NCBI GenBank assembly: GCA_963716115.1
Contig: CAVQSZ010000009.1
Coordinates: 120,885-184,884, forward strand
DNA length: 64,000 nt
Source: AP-15 sp963716115
GTDB lineage: Bacteria > Pseudomonadota > Alphaproteobacteria > ATCC43930 > CGMCC-115725
Reading direction: 5' to 3'
Positions within the stretch are counted from its first letter, which is position 1. Every line of letters begins with the position of its first letter. Both the position numbers and the translations under genes were made by a program. The notes below the pieces were generated by a model. It searched no databases and was not told the origin of the DNA. It saw only the letters and a program-made list of their open reading frames with translations. Shown here in pieces: positions 44,698 through 55,923 of this stretch.

Positions 44698-45960
44698 ATG
44701 ACGGGGTTCCGATCGGAAGTCGATGTCGCGGTGATCGGCGCCGGGGCCGCCGGGATCGGGGCGGCGCGGCGGCTGCGCGAGGCGGGCCATGTCTCGGTCC
44801 TGGTGCTGGAGGCGCGCGGCCGGGTCGGCGGCCGGGCGCACACGATAGCGCCCCAAGGGTTCGCGCTCGACCGCGGCGCCGAATGGCTGCACTCGGCCGA
44901 CCGCAACCTGCTGTCGCCGATCGCCCGCGACCTCGGCTTCTCGATCCATCGCCGGCCGCCGGAATGGACTGCCCGGCTGCGCCGCAGCGGCGAGACGATC
45001 GCGGCCGAAGCGGACTGGCTCGCCGCCCGCGAGACGCACCGCCGCGCCTTGCGCAAAGCGGCGGAGCGGGCGCAGGACGGCCCGCTCGCCGATGTGCTGG
45101 TCCCCGGCGGGCGCTGGAACCCGCTGCTCGACGCGACCAGCAGCTGGGCCAACGGCGCCGAGCTCGACCGCGTCTCGATCAAGGACAATGTCCGCTACGA
45201 GGACAGCGGGACCAACTGGCGGCTCTTCGAGGGCTACGGCCGGCTGTTCGAGGTTCTGGCGCAGGGGCTGCCGGTGCGGCTGGAGGCCGCGGTCGAGCGG
45301 GTCGATCACAGCGGGCGGGCGATCCGGCTGGAGACCGCGCGCGGCGCGGTGACGGCGGCGCGCGCGATCGTGACCGCGCCGACCTCGATCCTCGCCGCCG
45401 AGGCGATCCGCTTCGACCCGCCGCTGCCGGAGAAGCTCGCCGCCGCGGCGGGGCTGCCGCTCGGGCTCGCCGACAAGCTCTTCATCGCGCTCGACGGCAA
45501 TCTTCCCGGCATCGGGCGCGACGCCTACCTGGTCGGCTCGACCACCGCGCGCGAGACGATGAGCTATCAGGTGCGGCCTTTCGACCGGCCGGCGATTTAT
45601 TGCTTTTTCGGCGGGCGCTGGGCGGCGGCGCTCGAAGCGGAGGGCGAGGCCGGGATGTTCGCCTTCGCCGCGGGCGAGCTCGCGCGCCTCTTCGGCGCCG
45701 GCGTGCGCCGCCAGATCGCGCCGCTCGCGGCGACCGGCTGGTTGCGCGATCCCTGGTCGCGCGGCTCCTACTCCTATGCCCTGCCCGGCCATGCCGACGA
45801 CCGCGCGATCCTCGCCGCACCCGTCGACGGCCGCCTGTTCTTCGCCGGCGAGGCGACCTCGCCGGGCTTCTTCTCGACCGCGCACGGCGCCTATCAGAGC
45901 GGGATCGCCGCCGCCGAGGCCGCCCTCGCCACCTTGCGCCGGGATCGGCGTCAGAGCTGA
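44698..45960 (+). CDS. FAD-dependent amine oxidase family protein
   Basis: 420 residues. VAVIGAGAAGIGAARRLREA (FAD dinucleotide fold), EARGRVGGRAHT (GG-motif), RGAEWLHSADRN, and at the end LFFAGEATSPGFFSTAHGAY with the second FAD-contact motif. Oxidises primary or secondary amines, polyamines included; a link to the polyamine ABC operon 7 kb upstream is possible but not shown. Intact frame. Confidence 0.87.
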   Translation: MTGFRSEVDVAVIGAGAAGIGAARRLREAGHVSVLVLEARGRVGGRAHTIAPQGFALDRGAEWLHSADRNLLSPIARDLGFSIHRRPPEWTARLRRSGETIAAEADWLAARETHRRALRKAAERAQDGPLADVLVPGGRWNPLLDATSSWANGAELDRVSIKDNVRYEDSGTNWRLFEGYGRLFEVLAQGLPVRLEAAVERVDHSGRAIRLETARGAVTAARAIVTAPTSILAAEAIRFDPPLPEKLAAAAGLPLGLADKLFIALDGNLPGIGRDAYLVGSTTARETMSYQVRPFDRPAIYCFFGGRWAAALEAEGEAGMFAFAAGELARLFGAGVRRQIAPLAATGWLRDPWSRGSYSYALPGHADDRAILAAPVDGRLFFAGEATSPGFFSTAHGAYQSGIAAAEAALATLRRDRRQS

Positions 45961-45973
45961 AACGAACGCCCGG

Positions 45974-46129
45974 TCAATGATCGCTGTTGATGCGGCCGTA
46001 GGGGATGTTCGGGCAATTGCCCGGCGGGCAAAGCGCATCGGCGACCCCGGCGCAGGCGGCGAGGGCCAGCGCCAGCGCGACCGCCGCCGCGAGGCGCGCG
46101 GCCCGATCGAAAGCGGGTTTGCCCGGCAT
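45974..46129 (-). CDS. Small lipoprotein
   Basis: 51 residues from the ATG at 46129: MPGKPAFDRAARLAAAVALA then LALAAC with a lipobox Cys, and a mature peptide of about 25 residues containing CPPGNCPNIPYG. An upstream start at 46186 would add an Arg-rich extension and is less likely. The mature peptide is too short for a domain assignment. The gene converges on the amine oxidase. Confidence 0.5.
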   Translation of the reverse strand: MPGKPAFDRAARLAAAVALALALAACAGVADALCPPGNCPNIPYGRINSDH

Positions 46130-46205
46130 CGCGCGAGTATGGACCGCCAACCGCCCGATGCGCAGCCCCAATCGGCGGGAAACCATGCCTTAACTTCTGC
46201 CGGGT

Positions 46206-46787
46206 ATGTTCCGGCGGGTGATATCGGGTGCTCTGCTGCTGGCGCTCGGGCTGCTGTCGGAAGCGCTGCCGGCCGAGGCGTCCGCGTCCCCGGCGGCGAT
46301 CGCCGTCTGCTTTGCCCCGGAGGAGGATTGCGCCCTCTTCGCGGTCCGCGCGATCGACGCGGCGCGGCGGCGGATCCTGGTCAGCGCCTATAATCTGACG
46401 ACCGGCTCGGGCATCGTCGAGGCGCTGCTGCGCGCCGTCGAGCGCGGCGTCGCGGTCGGCCTGATCGCCGACAAGCGGACCCCCTGCGAGCGCAACGCGG
46501 GCCTCGAGCCGCTGGCCGCGGCCGGCGCGTCGGTGTGGATCGACTACAGCGTGCGCATCGCCCACGCCAAGACCATGGTCATCGACGACCGGGTCACCCT
46601 GATGGGCTCCTACAATTGGACCCGCAGCGCCGCGCACAATTACGAGGATCTGAACCTCGTCCTCTCGCCGGCGGTGGCGGCGATCTATGCCGCGCACTGG
46701 GAGGGCCGGCGCGCGCTTTCCGCACCCTTCGAGCAGCGCGAGGATTGGTGCCGGCCGCGGCGCAATCCGCTGGACGGCGACCCCTGA
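46206..46787 (+). CDS. Exported phospholipase D-like nuclease
   Basis: 193 residues. Signal peptide FRRVISGALLLALGLLSEAL; then a single PLD domain with HAKTMVIDDRVTLMGSYNWT, the HKD motif. Single-HKD proteins of this length (Nuc type) act as dimers and cut DNA without metal; the export signal suggests a periplasmic nuclease. Intact. Confidence 0.85.
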   Translation: MFRRVISGALLLALGLLSEALPAEASASPAAIAVCFAPEEDCALFAVRAIDAARRRILVSAYNLTTGSGIVEALLRAVERGVAVGLIADKRTPCERNAGLEPLAAAGASVWIDYSVRIAHAKTMVIDDRVTLMGSYNWTRSAAHNYEDLNLVLSPAVAAIYAAHWEGRRALSAPFEQREDWCRPRRNPLDGDP

Positions 46788-46843
46788 ACCGCTGAAACTG
46801 CGGCTTGGCCGAGCCAGCGGCTGCTGTTGCGAGGGGATGCGCG

Positions 46844-48275
46844 ATGCTCGATCTGATCGTCACCGGCGGCGTCGCGGTCATGCCGGGCGCGACCGAGCCC
46901 GCCGATATCGGCGTCGCCGGCGGCAGGATCGCCGCGATCGGCGCGCCGGGCAGCCTCGCCGCGGCGGGCACGGCGCGCACCGTCGACGCGTCGGGGCAGA
47001 TCGTGATCCCGGGCGGCGTCGACCCGCACATCCATTGCAGCTTTCCGATCGTCTTTCCCGGCCGCAACGAGGAATTGTTGAGCGCGCCGCCGGAACAGGT
47101 GAGCCGCGCGGCGCTCCACGGCGGCACCACCACCTTGCTCGATTTCGCGCTCTGCCCGTCGGACCAGCCCTTGCAGCAGTCGATCGAGGCGCGCCAGCGG
47201 GAATGGGCCGGGGCCTGCTGTTGCGACTATGGCTTCCACCTGCTGCTGCGCGGGAAGCTGTCGCAAGGGGTCCTGGGCGCCCTGCCGGAGGCGATCCAGG
47301 CGGGGCACGCCTCGGTCAAGATCTTCACCACCGACATCCGCCCGCCCAACGCCGGCCGCATGGTGCAGTTCGGCGACATCTGGGAGGTGCTGAAGATCCT
47401 GGGCGCGGCCGGCGGCATCGCCGCGATCCATGCCGAGGACAACGACATCGTCATGCACATGTACGAAAAGCTGATCCGCGAGGACCGGACCGGCTTTGAG
47501 AACATGGCCGAGGTGCACAACACGCTTGTCCGAGGATCTGTCGTTCAACCGGGTGATCCGGCTGGCCGAGAATGTCGAGGGGGCGGCACTCTACATGGTG
47601 CACGTCTCGGCCGCTTCCGGGGTGGCGGCGATCGCGGCGTCGCGGGCGCGGGGCTTTCCGATCTACGGCGAGACCCTGCACCAATACCTGCTCTACACCG
47701 CCGAGGACTACAAGCGGCCGGGCGGGCAGATGTTCCACACCTACCCCTCGCTCAAATTCGCCGCGCGACCAGGAGGCGCTGTGGGCGGCGACCCGCCACG
47801 GCGCGATCCAGGCGATCGCCACCGACGAGGTGTGCTGCCCGCTCAAGGTCAAGTTGCAGGGCAGCCGGATCGACGACACCACCGGCGGCAATTCCGGGGT
47901 CGAGCCGCGATTGTCGCTGATGTACACGCACATGGTCGAAAAGCGCGGCTACAGCCTTGCCGATTTCGTCGCCCTCACCTCGGCGAACGCGGCCCGGATC
48001 ATGGGCCTCTACCCGCGAAAGGGGGCGCTGGCGGTCGGCGCCGACGCCGACATCGTGCTGCTCGACCCGCGCCTGCGGCGGGTGTTGCGCAAGGAGGATC
48101 TGCACGAGACCGACTACACGCCGTGGGAAGGCCACGAGGTCGCGGCCTGGCCGAGCATGACGATCCTGCGCGGCAAGATCGCGGTCGAGAACGGCAATTC
48201 CTCGCCAGCCCGAGCGACGGGAAGTTCCTGGCGCGCAAGATCGGCGACGACATCCGCGCCCGCCCGGCGGTGTGA
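46844..48275 (+). CDS. Dihydropyrimidinase/D-hydantoinase, three frame breaks
   Basis: Starts MLDLIVTGGVAVMPGA; GVDPHIHCSF is the HxH metal site, HASVKIFTTD the carboxylated Lys, IHAEDND, MVHVSAASG the His ligand, and IATDEVCC the Asp. The frame shifts near 47525, 47770 and 48200, each in GC-rich runs, with uninterrupted homology across the joins. The repaired product is about 477 residues. It hydrolyses cyclic amides such as hydantoins or dihydropyrimidines. All active-site residues survive, which argues for sequencing error rather than decay. Confidence 0.82.
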
Positions 48276-48364
48276 TGCCGCGACAGCGCAATGACGGTGA
48301 TTCGGCTCTTTCCGCACCCTGCTAGAGCGTGATCCCAAGAGGCTGAACCGCCTGGCTCCCGCTG

Positions 48365-48495
48365 TTCCCGGCGAAAGCCGGGACCCATGCCGGCCGCAGG
48401 CGCGGTCGCTCATCTTGTTCGTTCGTCGGCCGATCACCGTAAGCCCAAGCAAGCGGCCCAGTGGTGGAAAGGTGGGTCCCGGCGTTCGCCGGGAC
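48365..48495. repeat. Inverted pair of family B hairpins
   Basis: TTCCCGGCGAAAGCCGGGACCCA at 48365-48387 (shown as its two arms around GAAA) and GGTCCCGGCGTTCGCCGGGAC near 48475-48494, facing each other between the hydantoinase and a small protein gene. Stem length seven or eight, loop four. Nothing else is found in 48276-48549. Confidence 0.7.
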
Positions 48496-48549
48496 AGCGG
48501 AAAGAGGCATTGACGGAGCCTCTCCAGAACGGCCGTTCGATCTCGCGGG

Positions 48550-48834
48550 CTAGCGCCAGTGCCGCCAATGGCGGCGCCGGTAATGCGCGCGACGCCACGG
48601 ACCCCGCCAATAGTAAGGGCCCGGGCCCCCGTAATAGGCATAGCCGTACGGGTATCCGTAAAAGGCGTAGCCGTAGTACGGCGGCGGCGGCGCGTAATAG
48701 CCCCAGAAGCCGGGGACGCCGATGCTCACCGACACCTCCGCTGCCGCCGCCGTCGGCGTCAGGCTCGCAACGCCCAGCGCCACGGCGGCGATCGCTCCCG
48801 GCGCGACCCAGCGGCGCCTTGTCCAAGCCGACAT
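48550..48834 (-). CDS. Exported Tyr/Gly/Pro-rich small protein
   Basis: 94 residues from the ATG at 48834. Signal peptide PGAIAAVALGVASLTPTAAA; mature region VSVSIGVPGFWGYYAPPPPY and repeats of YGY/YYGG ending in an Arg/His-rich tail HYRRRHWRHWR. Such proteins are common in alphaproteobacteria and lie in the envelope; function unknown. Confidence 0.65.
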   Translation of the reverse strand: MSAWTRRRWVAPGAIAAVALGVASLTPTAAAAEVSVSIGVPGFWGYYAPPPPYYGYAFYGYPYGYAYYGGPGPYYWRGPWRRAHYRRRHWRHWR

Positions 48835-49117
48835 CGTCAACCTCGTCTCTTGTCGCCAGTAGAATGTTCGCCGACCACAATAACGAGCCCGCCACGCGCG
48901 GAATTCCGTCCGCACCCTCGAAAGCGTCGCTGCGGCAATGCTCCTTGCCCCTTTTTTGACATTGGCGACCGATTGCCCCGGTGGGCATGGTCGGGGCGCT
49001 TTGACCTCGGTGAGCGCGCGAGCATTGGAACTTTTCGCGGACGGCGCTCGTTGGAATTGGCGAGCGCGTGCGCAGGCGCGGCGCGCAATCTTTTGGATTT
49101 ATTGGAAAGGCCAAGAC

Positions 49118-49360
49118 ATGACGAAAACCCCGACTGCGATCGCCGCGATCCTATTGGCGCTGGGGCTGGCGGGATGCACCAACCCCTATGACCCGGGCCA
49201 GCGGGCGATCGGCGGCGGGCTGATCGGGGCCGGGGCCGGGGCCGCGATCGGGGCGATGGCCGGCGGCGGCCCGGGCGCGGCGATCGGGGCCGGGGCCGGC
49301 GGCGCGCTCGGCGCGATCACCGGCGCCGTCACGACGCCGCCGCCGCCGCGCCGGTACTGA
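49118..49360 (+). CDS. Glycine-zipper lipoprotein
   Basis: 80 residues from the ATG at 49118. Signal with lipobox LGLAGC, then glycine zipper repeats (GGGLIGAGAGAAIGAMAGGG, GAAIGAGAGGALGAI), as in OsmB and 17 kDa surface antigens. The mature protein inserts in the outer membrane. Divergent from the Tyr/Gly-rich gene, 283 bases apart, with no gene in the gap. Confidence 0.75.
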   Translation: MTKTPTAIAAILLALGLAGCTNPYDPGQRAIGGGLIGAGAGAAIGAMAGGGPGAAIGAGAGGALGAITGAVTTPPPPRRY

Positions 49361-49396
49361 CGCCGCCTCGCTGCCGCACGCGGCGGCGACCCCGAT

Positions 49397-49669
49397 TTAT
49401 ACGGTCGGGCGGGCGGCGAAGCCGGCGCCGCCTTCCTCTGGGTCGTCGCCGAACCGTCACCTCGCCGACCTGGGCGGCGGCGGGCCCCTGCCGGCACGCC
49501 TCGATCATCGCCGCGACCTCGGCGTCGCCGCCGCTGGCCAGGATCTCGACCGTGCCGTCGAGCCGGTTGCGCACCCAGCCGCGCACCCCCAGCGCCGCGG
49601 CGGTGCGCTCGGCCCACAGCCGGTAGCCGACCCCCTGCACCCGGCCGGCGATGCGCAGCCGCACCGTCC

Positions 49670-49673
<4 letters not shown>
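49397..49673 (-). CDS. acyP: Acylphosphatase, one frame break near the end
   Basis: Starts MRTVRLRIAGRVQGVGYRLW at 49673 with the phosphate-binding loop GRVQGVGYR; GWVRNRLDGTVEILASG holds the Asn. Near 49445 the frame shifts from EVTVRR to DDPEEGGAGFAARPTV. About 92 residues. It hydrolyses acyl phosphates. Overlaps the pccA stop by four bases, so it sits at the end of the pcc unit. Confidence 0.82.
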
Positions 49674-51657
<1,984 letters not shown>

Positions 51658-51688
51658 CAGGCCGACGCCGCGCTACCGCACGTTTTAA

Positions 51689-51720
51689 CGTCATGGCCGG
51701 GCTCGTCCCGGCCATCCACG
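51689..51720 (+). repeat. Family C hairpin: CGTC-9 bp stem-5 loop-CCACG
   Basis: CGTC (51689-51692), stem ATGGCCGGG (51693-51701), loop CTCGT, stem CCCGGCCAT (51707-51715), CCACG (51716-51720). The CCACG end points toward the GIY-YIG gene 42 bases away. Three related elements lie past the gene. Confidence 0.85.
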
Positions 51721-51762
51721 AAGGCATTGCCGCAAGTCGGGAGCAGCCGGCAGATTGCTCCG

Positions 51763-52049
51763 ATGGATGGTGCGTGGGTCTACATGATGACCAACCGCCC
51801 GAACGGAACGCTGTACACTGGCGTTACCAGTAATCTTGCCCGGCGTATTTGGGAGCATCGGGAAGGGGTCGCCGACGGCTTCACAAGCGATACGGATTGA
51901 AGCGGCTGATTTACGTCGAAGCGCACCCCGACATCCAGTCGGCGATCCAGCGGGAGCACAACATGAAGCACTGGCCACGGACTTGGAAGGTTCGGCTTAT
52001 CCTGGCGGCCAATCCTAATTGGGACGATCTTTACGACCAGCTCGTGTGA
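51763..52049 (+). CDS. Small GIY-YIG nuclease, one frame break
   Basis: Starts MDGAWVYMMTNRPNGTLYTG at 51763 (the GIY and YIG positions are VYM and YTG, with VTSNLARRIWEHREG carrying the Arg). It shifts near 51885 and resumes as KRYGLKRLIYVEAHPDIQSA then IQREHNMKHWPRTWKVRLI, ending WDDLYDQLV. The repaired product is about 95 residues, a stand-alone GIY-YIG domain of the UPF0213 type. It lies on the opposite strand to pccA and pccB and separates them. Hairpin repeats stand on both sides: 42 bases before the start and two bases after the stop. Confidence 0.82.
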
Positions 52050-52051
52050 TT

Positions 52052-52219
52052 CGTGGATGGCCCGGACAAGCCCACGGCTGTCCGGTTCGTGAAAAGTGGT
52101 AACGGAGTTGGCGTCAGACCTCAACCACCCCTCGTCATGCCCGTGCGTGTCACGGGCATCCACGCCTTCCGGCGCCGCGGCTGGGTCCGTGGATGGCCGG
52201 AACAAGTCCGGCCATGACG
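52052..52219. repeat. Three family C hairpin elements downstream of the GIY-YIG gene
   Basis: 52052-52084: inverted orientation, CGTGG-ATGGCCCGG-ACAAG then a degenerate second arm. 52133-52164: direct, CGTC-ATGCCCGTG-CGTGT-CACGGGCAT-CCACG, perfect. 52188-52219: inverted, CGTGG-ATGGCCGGA-ACAAG-TCCGGCCAT-GACG, perfect. Stem sequences differ while pairing holds. The rest of 52050-52303 has no gene. Confidence 0.85.
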
Positions 52220-52303
52220 ATCTTTGGTTGCGCCGGTGACAGCCGTGGGGCAGGCCGACCATGACCGGGCAAGGCGGCCGTTGGCGATAGCAAGCCGCGA
52301 ACA

Positions 52304-53836
<1,533 letters not shown>

Positions 53837-53893
53837 CCCACCTCGCGCGCAATCGCCGGGCGGGATAGCACCGCCGGCAACGCGTGGGAAGCT

Positions 53894-54370
53894 TCAGGCG
53901 GCGTCGCGGCAGCGGACGAGGCGCAGCGGCGTGTAGACGAGCGCGACGGCGCCGTCATGCTTGACGACGCGCACGCGGGTGCGCACCAGGCCGCGGCCGG
54001 GGCGGCTGCGCGACAGGCGCGCCTCGGTGATCTCGCATTCGGCGTGGATCGTGTCGCCGGCGAAGACCGGGTTCTCGACATCGAGCTCCATGTGCAGAAA
54101 GGCGAGGCCGGTGTGCTGCATCGTCGCCTGCACCAGGAGGCCCTCGGCAAAGGCGTAGACCAGCGCCGCCGGCGCCAGCCGCTGCTTGATGTCGGATTTG
54201 ATGTCCAATTCATGAGCGAGGAACTCGAGGTTGGTGAACAGCACCTCGACCATGCCGGTGCAGTTGACGAAATTGGTGATGTCGGCCTCGGTGACGGTGC
54301 GGCCGATGGTCCGGAACCGCCGGCCGACCGGCAGATCCTCGAAGCAGAAGCCGAGCCCCACGGTCTCCAT
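53894..54370 (-). CDS. MaoC-like dehydratase
   Basis: 158 residues. LGFCFEDLPVGRRFRTIGRT, VTEADITNFVNCTGMVEVLF and VFAGDTIHAECEITEARLSR match the hotdog hydratase fold, with Asp and His at the active-site positions expected for the family only partly visible. It probably hydrates an enoyl-CoA. Immediately upstream of pccB on the same strand, so likely part of the acyl-CoA unit. Confidence 0.8.
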   Translation of the reverse strand: METVGLGFCFEDLPVGRRFRTIGRTVTEADITNFVNCTGMVEVLFTNLEFLAHELDIKSDIKQRLAPAALVYAFAEGLLVQATMQHTGLAFLHMELDVENPVFAGDTIHAECEITEARLSRSRPGRGLVRTRVRVVKHDGAVALVYTPLRLVRCRDAA

Positions 54371-54491
54371 GCCGCCCTCCTGAAGCTATGCCTCGGACAC
54401 CGCAGCTCTTATAGACCTGCCAGGCTGATATAGACCCGCTAGGCTGACGCGCCGCCGATCAGCTATGATTTCCCGCGATCGGAGGTGGTCC

Positions 54492-54755
54492 ATGGTCTCG
54501 GATATCGTTGTCAGCGCCCGCGTCGACCGCCAAGTGAAGGAGAGGGCCGCCAAGGTTCTCGCCGAGATGGGGCTGACTGTTTCCGACGCGGTCCGGCTGC
54601 TGCTCGAGCGCGTTGCCGCCGAAAAGGGGCTGCCGTTCGAGGCCAAGGCGCCCAATGCCGAGACCCGCGAGGCGATCGCGGAGCTGGAGCGTGGGGAGGG
54701 TGCGCGGTTCGGGGCTGTGGCCGACCTGATGGTCGACCTGAATGCGGACAATTGA
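54492..54755 (+). CDS. RelB/DinJ-type antitoxin
   Basis: 87 residues. VVSARVDRQVKERAAKVLAE and MGLTVSDAVRLLLERVAAEK give the ribbon-helix-helix of RelB/DinJ; the C-terminal part wraps the toxin. GGAGGT 6 bases upstream of the ATG. Overlaps the yafQ-like gene by 14 bases; the pair is a type II toxin-antitoxin system, probably autoregulated. Confidence 0.85.
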   Translation: MVSDIVVSARVDRQVKERAAKVLAEMGLTVSDAVRLLLERVAAEKGLPFEAKAPNAETREAIAELERGEGARFGAVADLMVDLNADN

Positions 54756-55023
54756 GCGATCGACGGCATTCAGGCGCGATTACCGAAAGGCCAAGGCCGC
54801 GTCCCGCCATCCCGATCTCGACCATCGGCTGACCGCCCTTCTCGAGCTTCTGATCGGCGACCGCCCACTGCCGCCCCGAAATCGCGATCATGCTCTATCC
54901 GGCGTCTGGTCGGGCTATCGGGAGCGCCACGTTTCACCCGACCTCCTGCTCATCTACGCCAAATCTGCACCCAATGTGCTGCGCCTCGTTCGATTGGGGT
55001 CGCATAGCGAGCTTTTCGCGTAG
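54742..55023 (+). CDS. YafQ-type mRNA interferase toxin
   Basis: 93 residues. ERSTAFRRDYRKAKAASRHP, LSGVWSGYRERHVSPDLLLI and RLVRLGSHSELF match YafQ; the final His is the family's catalytic residue. In E. coli YafQ with DinJ cuts mRNA in ribosomes. Both frames are intact, so the module is probably active. Confidence 0.87.
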   Translation: MRTIERSTAFRRDYRKAKAASRHPDLDHRLTALLELLIGDRPLPPRNRDHALSGVWSGYRERHVSPDLLLIYAKSAPNVLRLVRLGSHSELFA

Positions 55024-55152
55024 CCGCGACTGGCGCTCCTCCCTCCTGTGGAGTGGCTGCGCCTGTTTCGGCGTGCGGAAGCGCCAGTCCGCTTGCCGGA
55101 AAGGTGGCGCTGCGGCATCTTCCGCAAAACCGGCGAGGGAGAGTGGTCGGCC

Positions 55153-55479
55153 ATGCGGACGCCGGTCGGACGACCGCCATGGTGGCACCCGCTCGTCAGA
55201 GGAACGCGCGCCGTGGTGGCCTTCGTCACCCATGCCGGGATTGCAATTATCCTGATCGCGCTGATGTATCTTGTCGAGGACGCGCTCGATATCACGAAGC
55301 AGGGAAAGCGGATGCTGCTCGACGTGCTGCCGCTGCGCTACCTGTTCGACCTGATCGACGCGGGCCTGGTCGGAGTTTTCGGGGTCTGGGGCCTGATCGA
55401 TGTGAACAGAGAGCTGCGCACGCCGGTTGCCGAGCCTGACGAGCGCGCCGTCTTGCGGCCTCCGCCTACGCCCGAATAG
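55153..55479 (+). CDS. Hypothetical membrane protein
   Basis: 108 residues from the ATG at 55153. Two hydrophobic segments (AVVAFVTHAGIAIILIALMY and LIDAGLVGVFGVWGLI) and a polar tail. An earlier in-frame start at 55048 adds an Arg-rich extension. No family recognised. Next gene starts 12 bases later, so they are likely coupled. Confidence 0.5.
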   Translation: MRTPVGRPPWWHPLVRGTRAVVAFVTHAGIAIILIALMYLVEDALDITKQGKRMLLDVLPLRYLFDLIDAGLVGVFGVWGLIDVNRELRTPVAEPDERAVLRPPPTPE

Positions 55480-55491
55480 GATCGCTCGGCC

Positions 55492-55905
55492 GTGTCGGAT
55501 CGGACCTATCATCCTCGGGAGCCGCGCGTGCGACTGGCTGCTCCGAACAATTCCTGGCTGCCGCGGGGGTTTGGGCTCGGCTACGTCTGGACCCGCCTCA
55601 GGGTCTACTTGGCGTTGGTTGCTTTTGTCGCGACCATATTTGCCGCGGTCGCAGCGGCTATGGCCGGCCTCGGCGGCTGGATCGTCCTGATCGCCCTGTT
55701 CTGGCTGGTGATCGCCTACGGCGTTATGCCCGAAAGGCTCCGGGTCCGCGTCAACGCCGGGCTCGACCTTCTGCTCCGGACGAAGCATCTCGGTATGCTC
55801 CATCGGCTGCAGACGCAGCCCGCGCTCGTCGTCATCCTGATCGTCGGGGGCCTGCTGGCCGGCGCCCTGCTCGGCTGGGGCGCGGCAAATCTGCGGATGA
55901 TGTAG
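55492..55905 (+). CDS. Hypothetical membrane protein
   Basis: 137 residues from a GTG at 55492. Two adjacent helices (YLALVAFVATIFAAVAAAMA, WIVLIALFWLVIAYGVMP) and a C-terminal helix (LVVILIVGGLLAGALLGWGA). No family recognised. Together with the gene before it, it may form a small membrane unit downstream of the toxin-antitoxin pair. Converges on polA. Confidence 0.55.
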   Translation: MSDRTYHPREPRVRLAAPNNSWLPRGFGLGYVWTRLRVYLALVAFVATIFAAVAAAMAGLGGWIVLIALFWLVIAYGVMPERLRVRVNAGLDLLLRTKHLGMLHRLQTQPALVVILIVGGLLAGALLGWGAANLRMM

Positions 55906-55923
55906 CTCCGCGCTCCCGCCCGC

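Noticed and set aside
48956..48961. TTGACA upstream of the glycine-zipper gene as a promoter
   Set aside because: No acceptable -10 sequence at 16-18 bases spacing.
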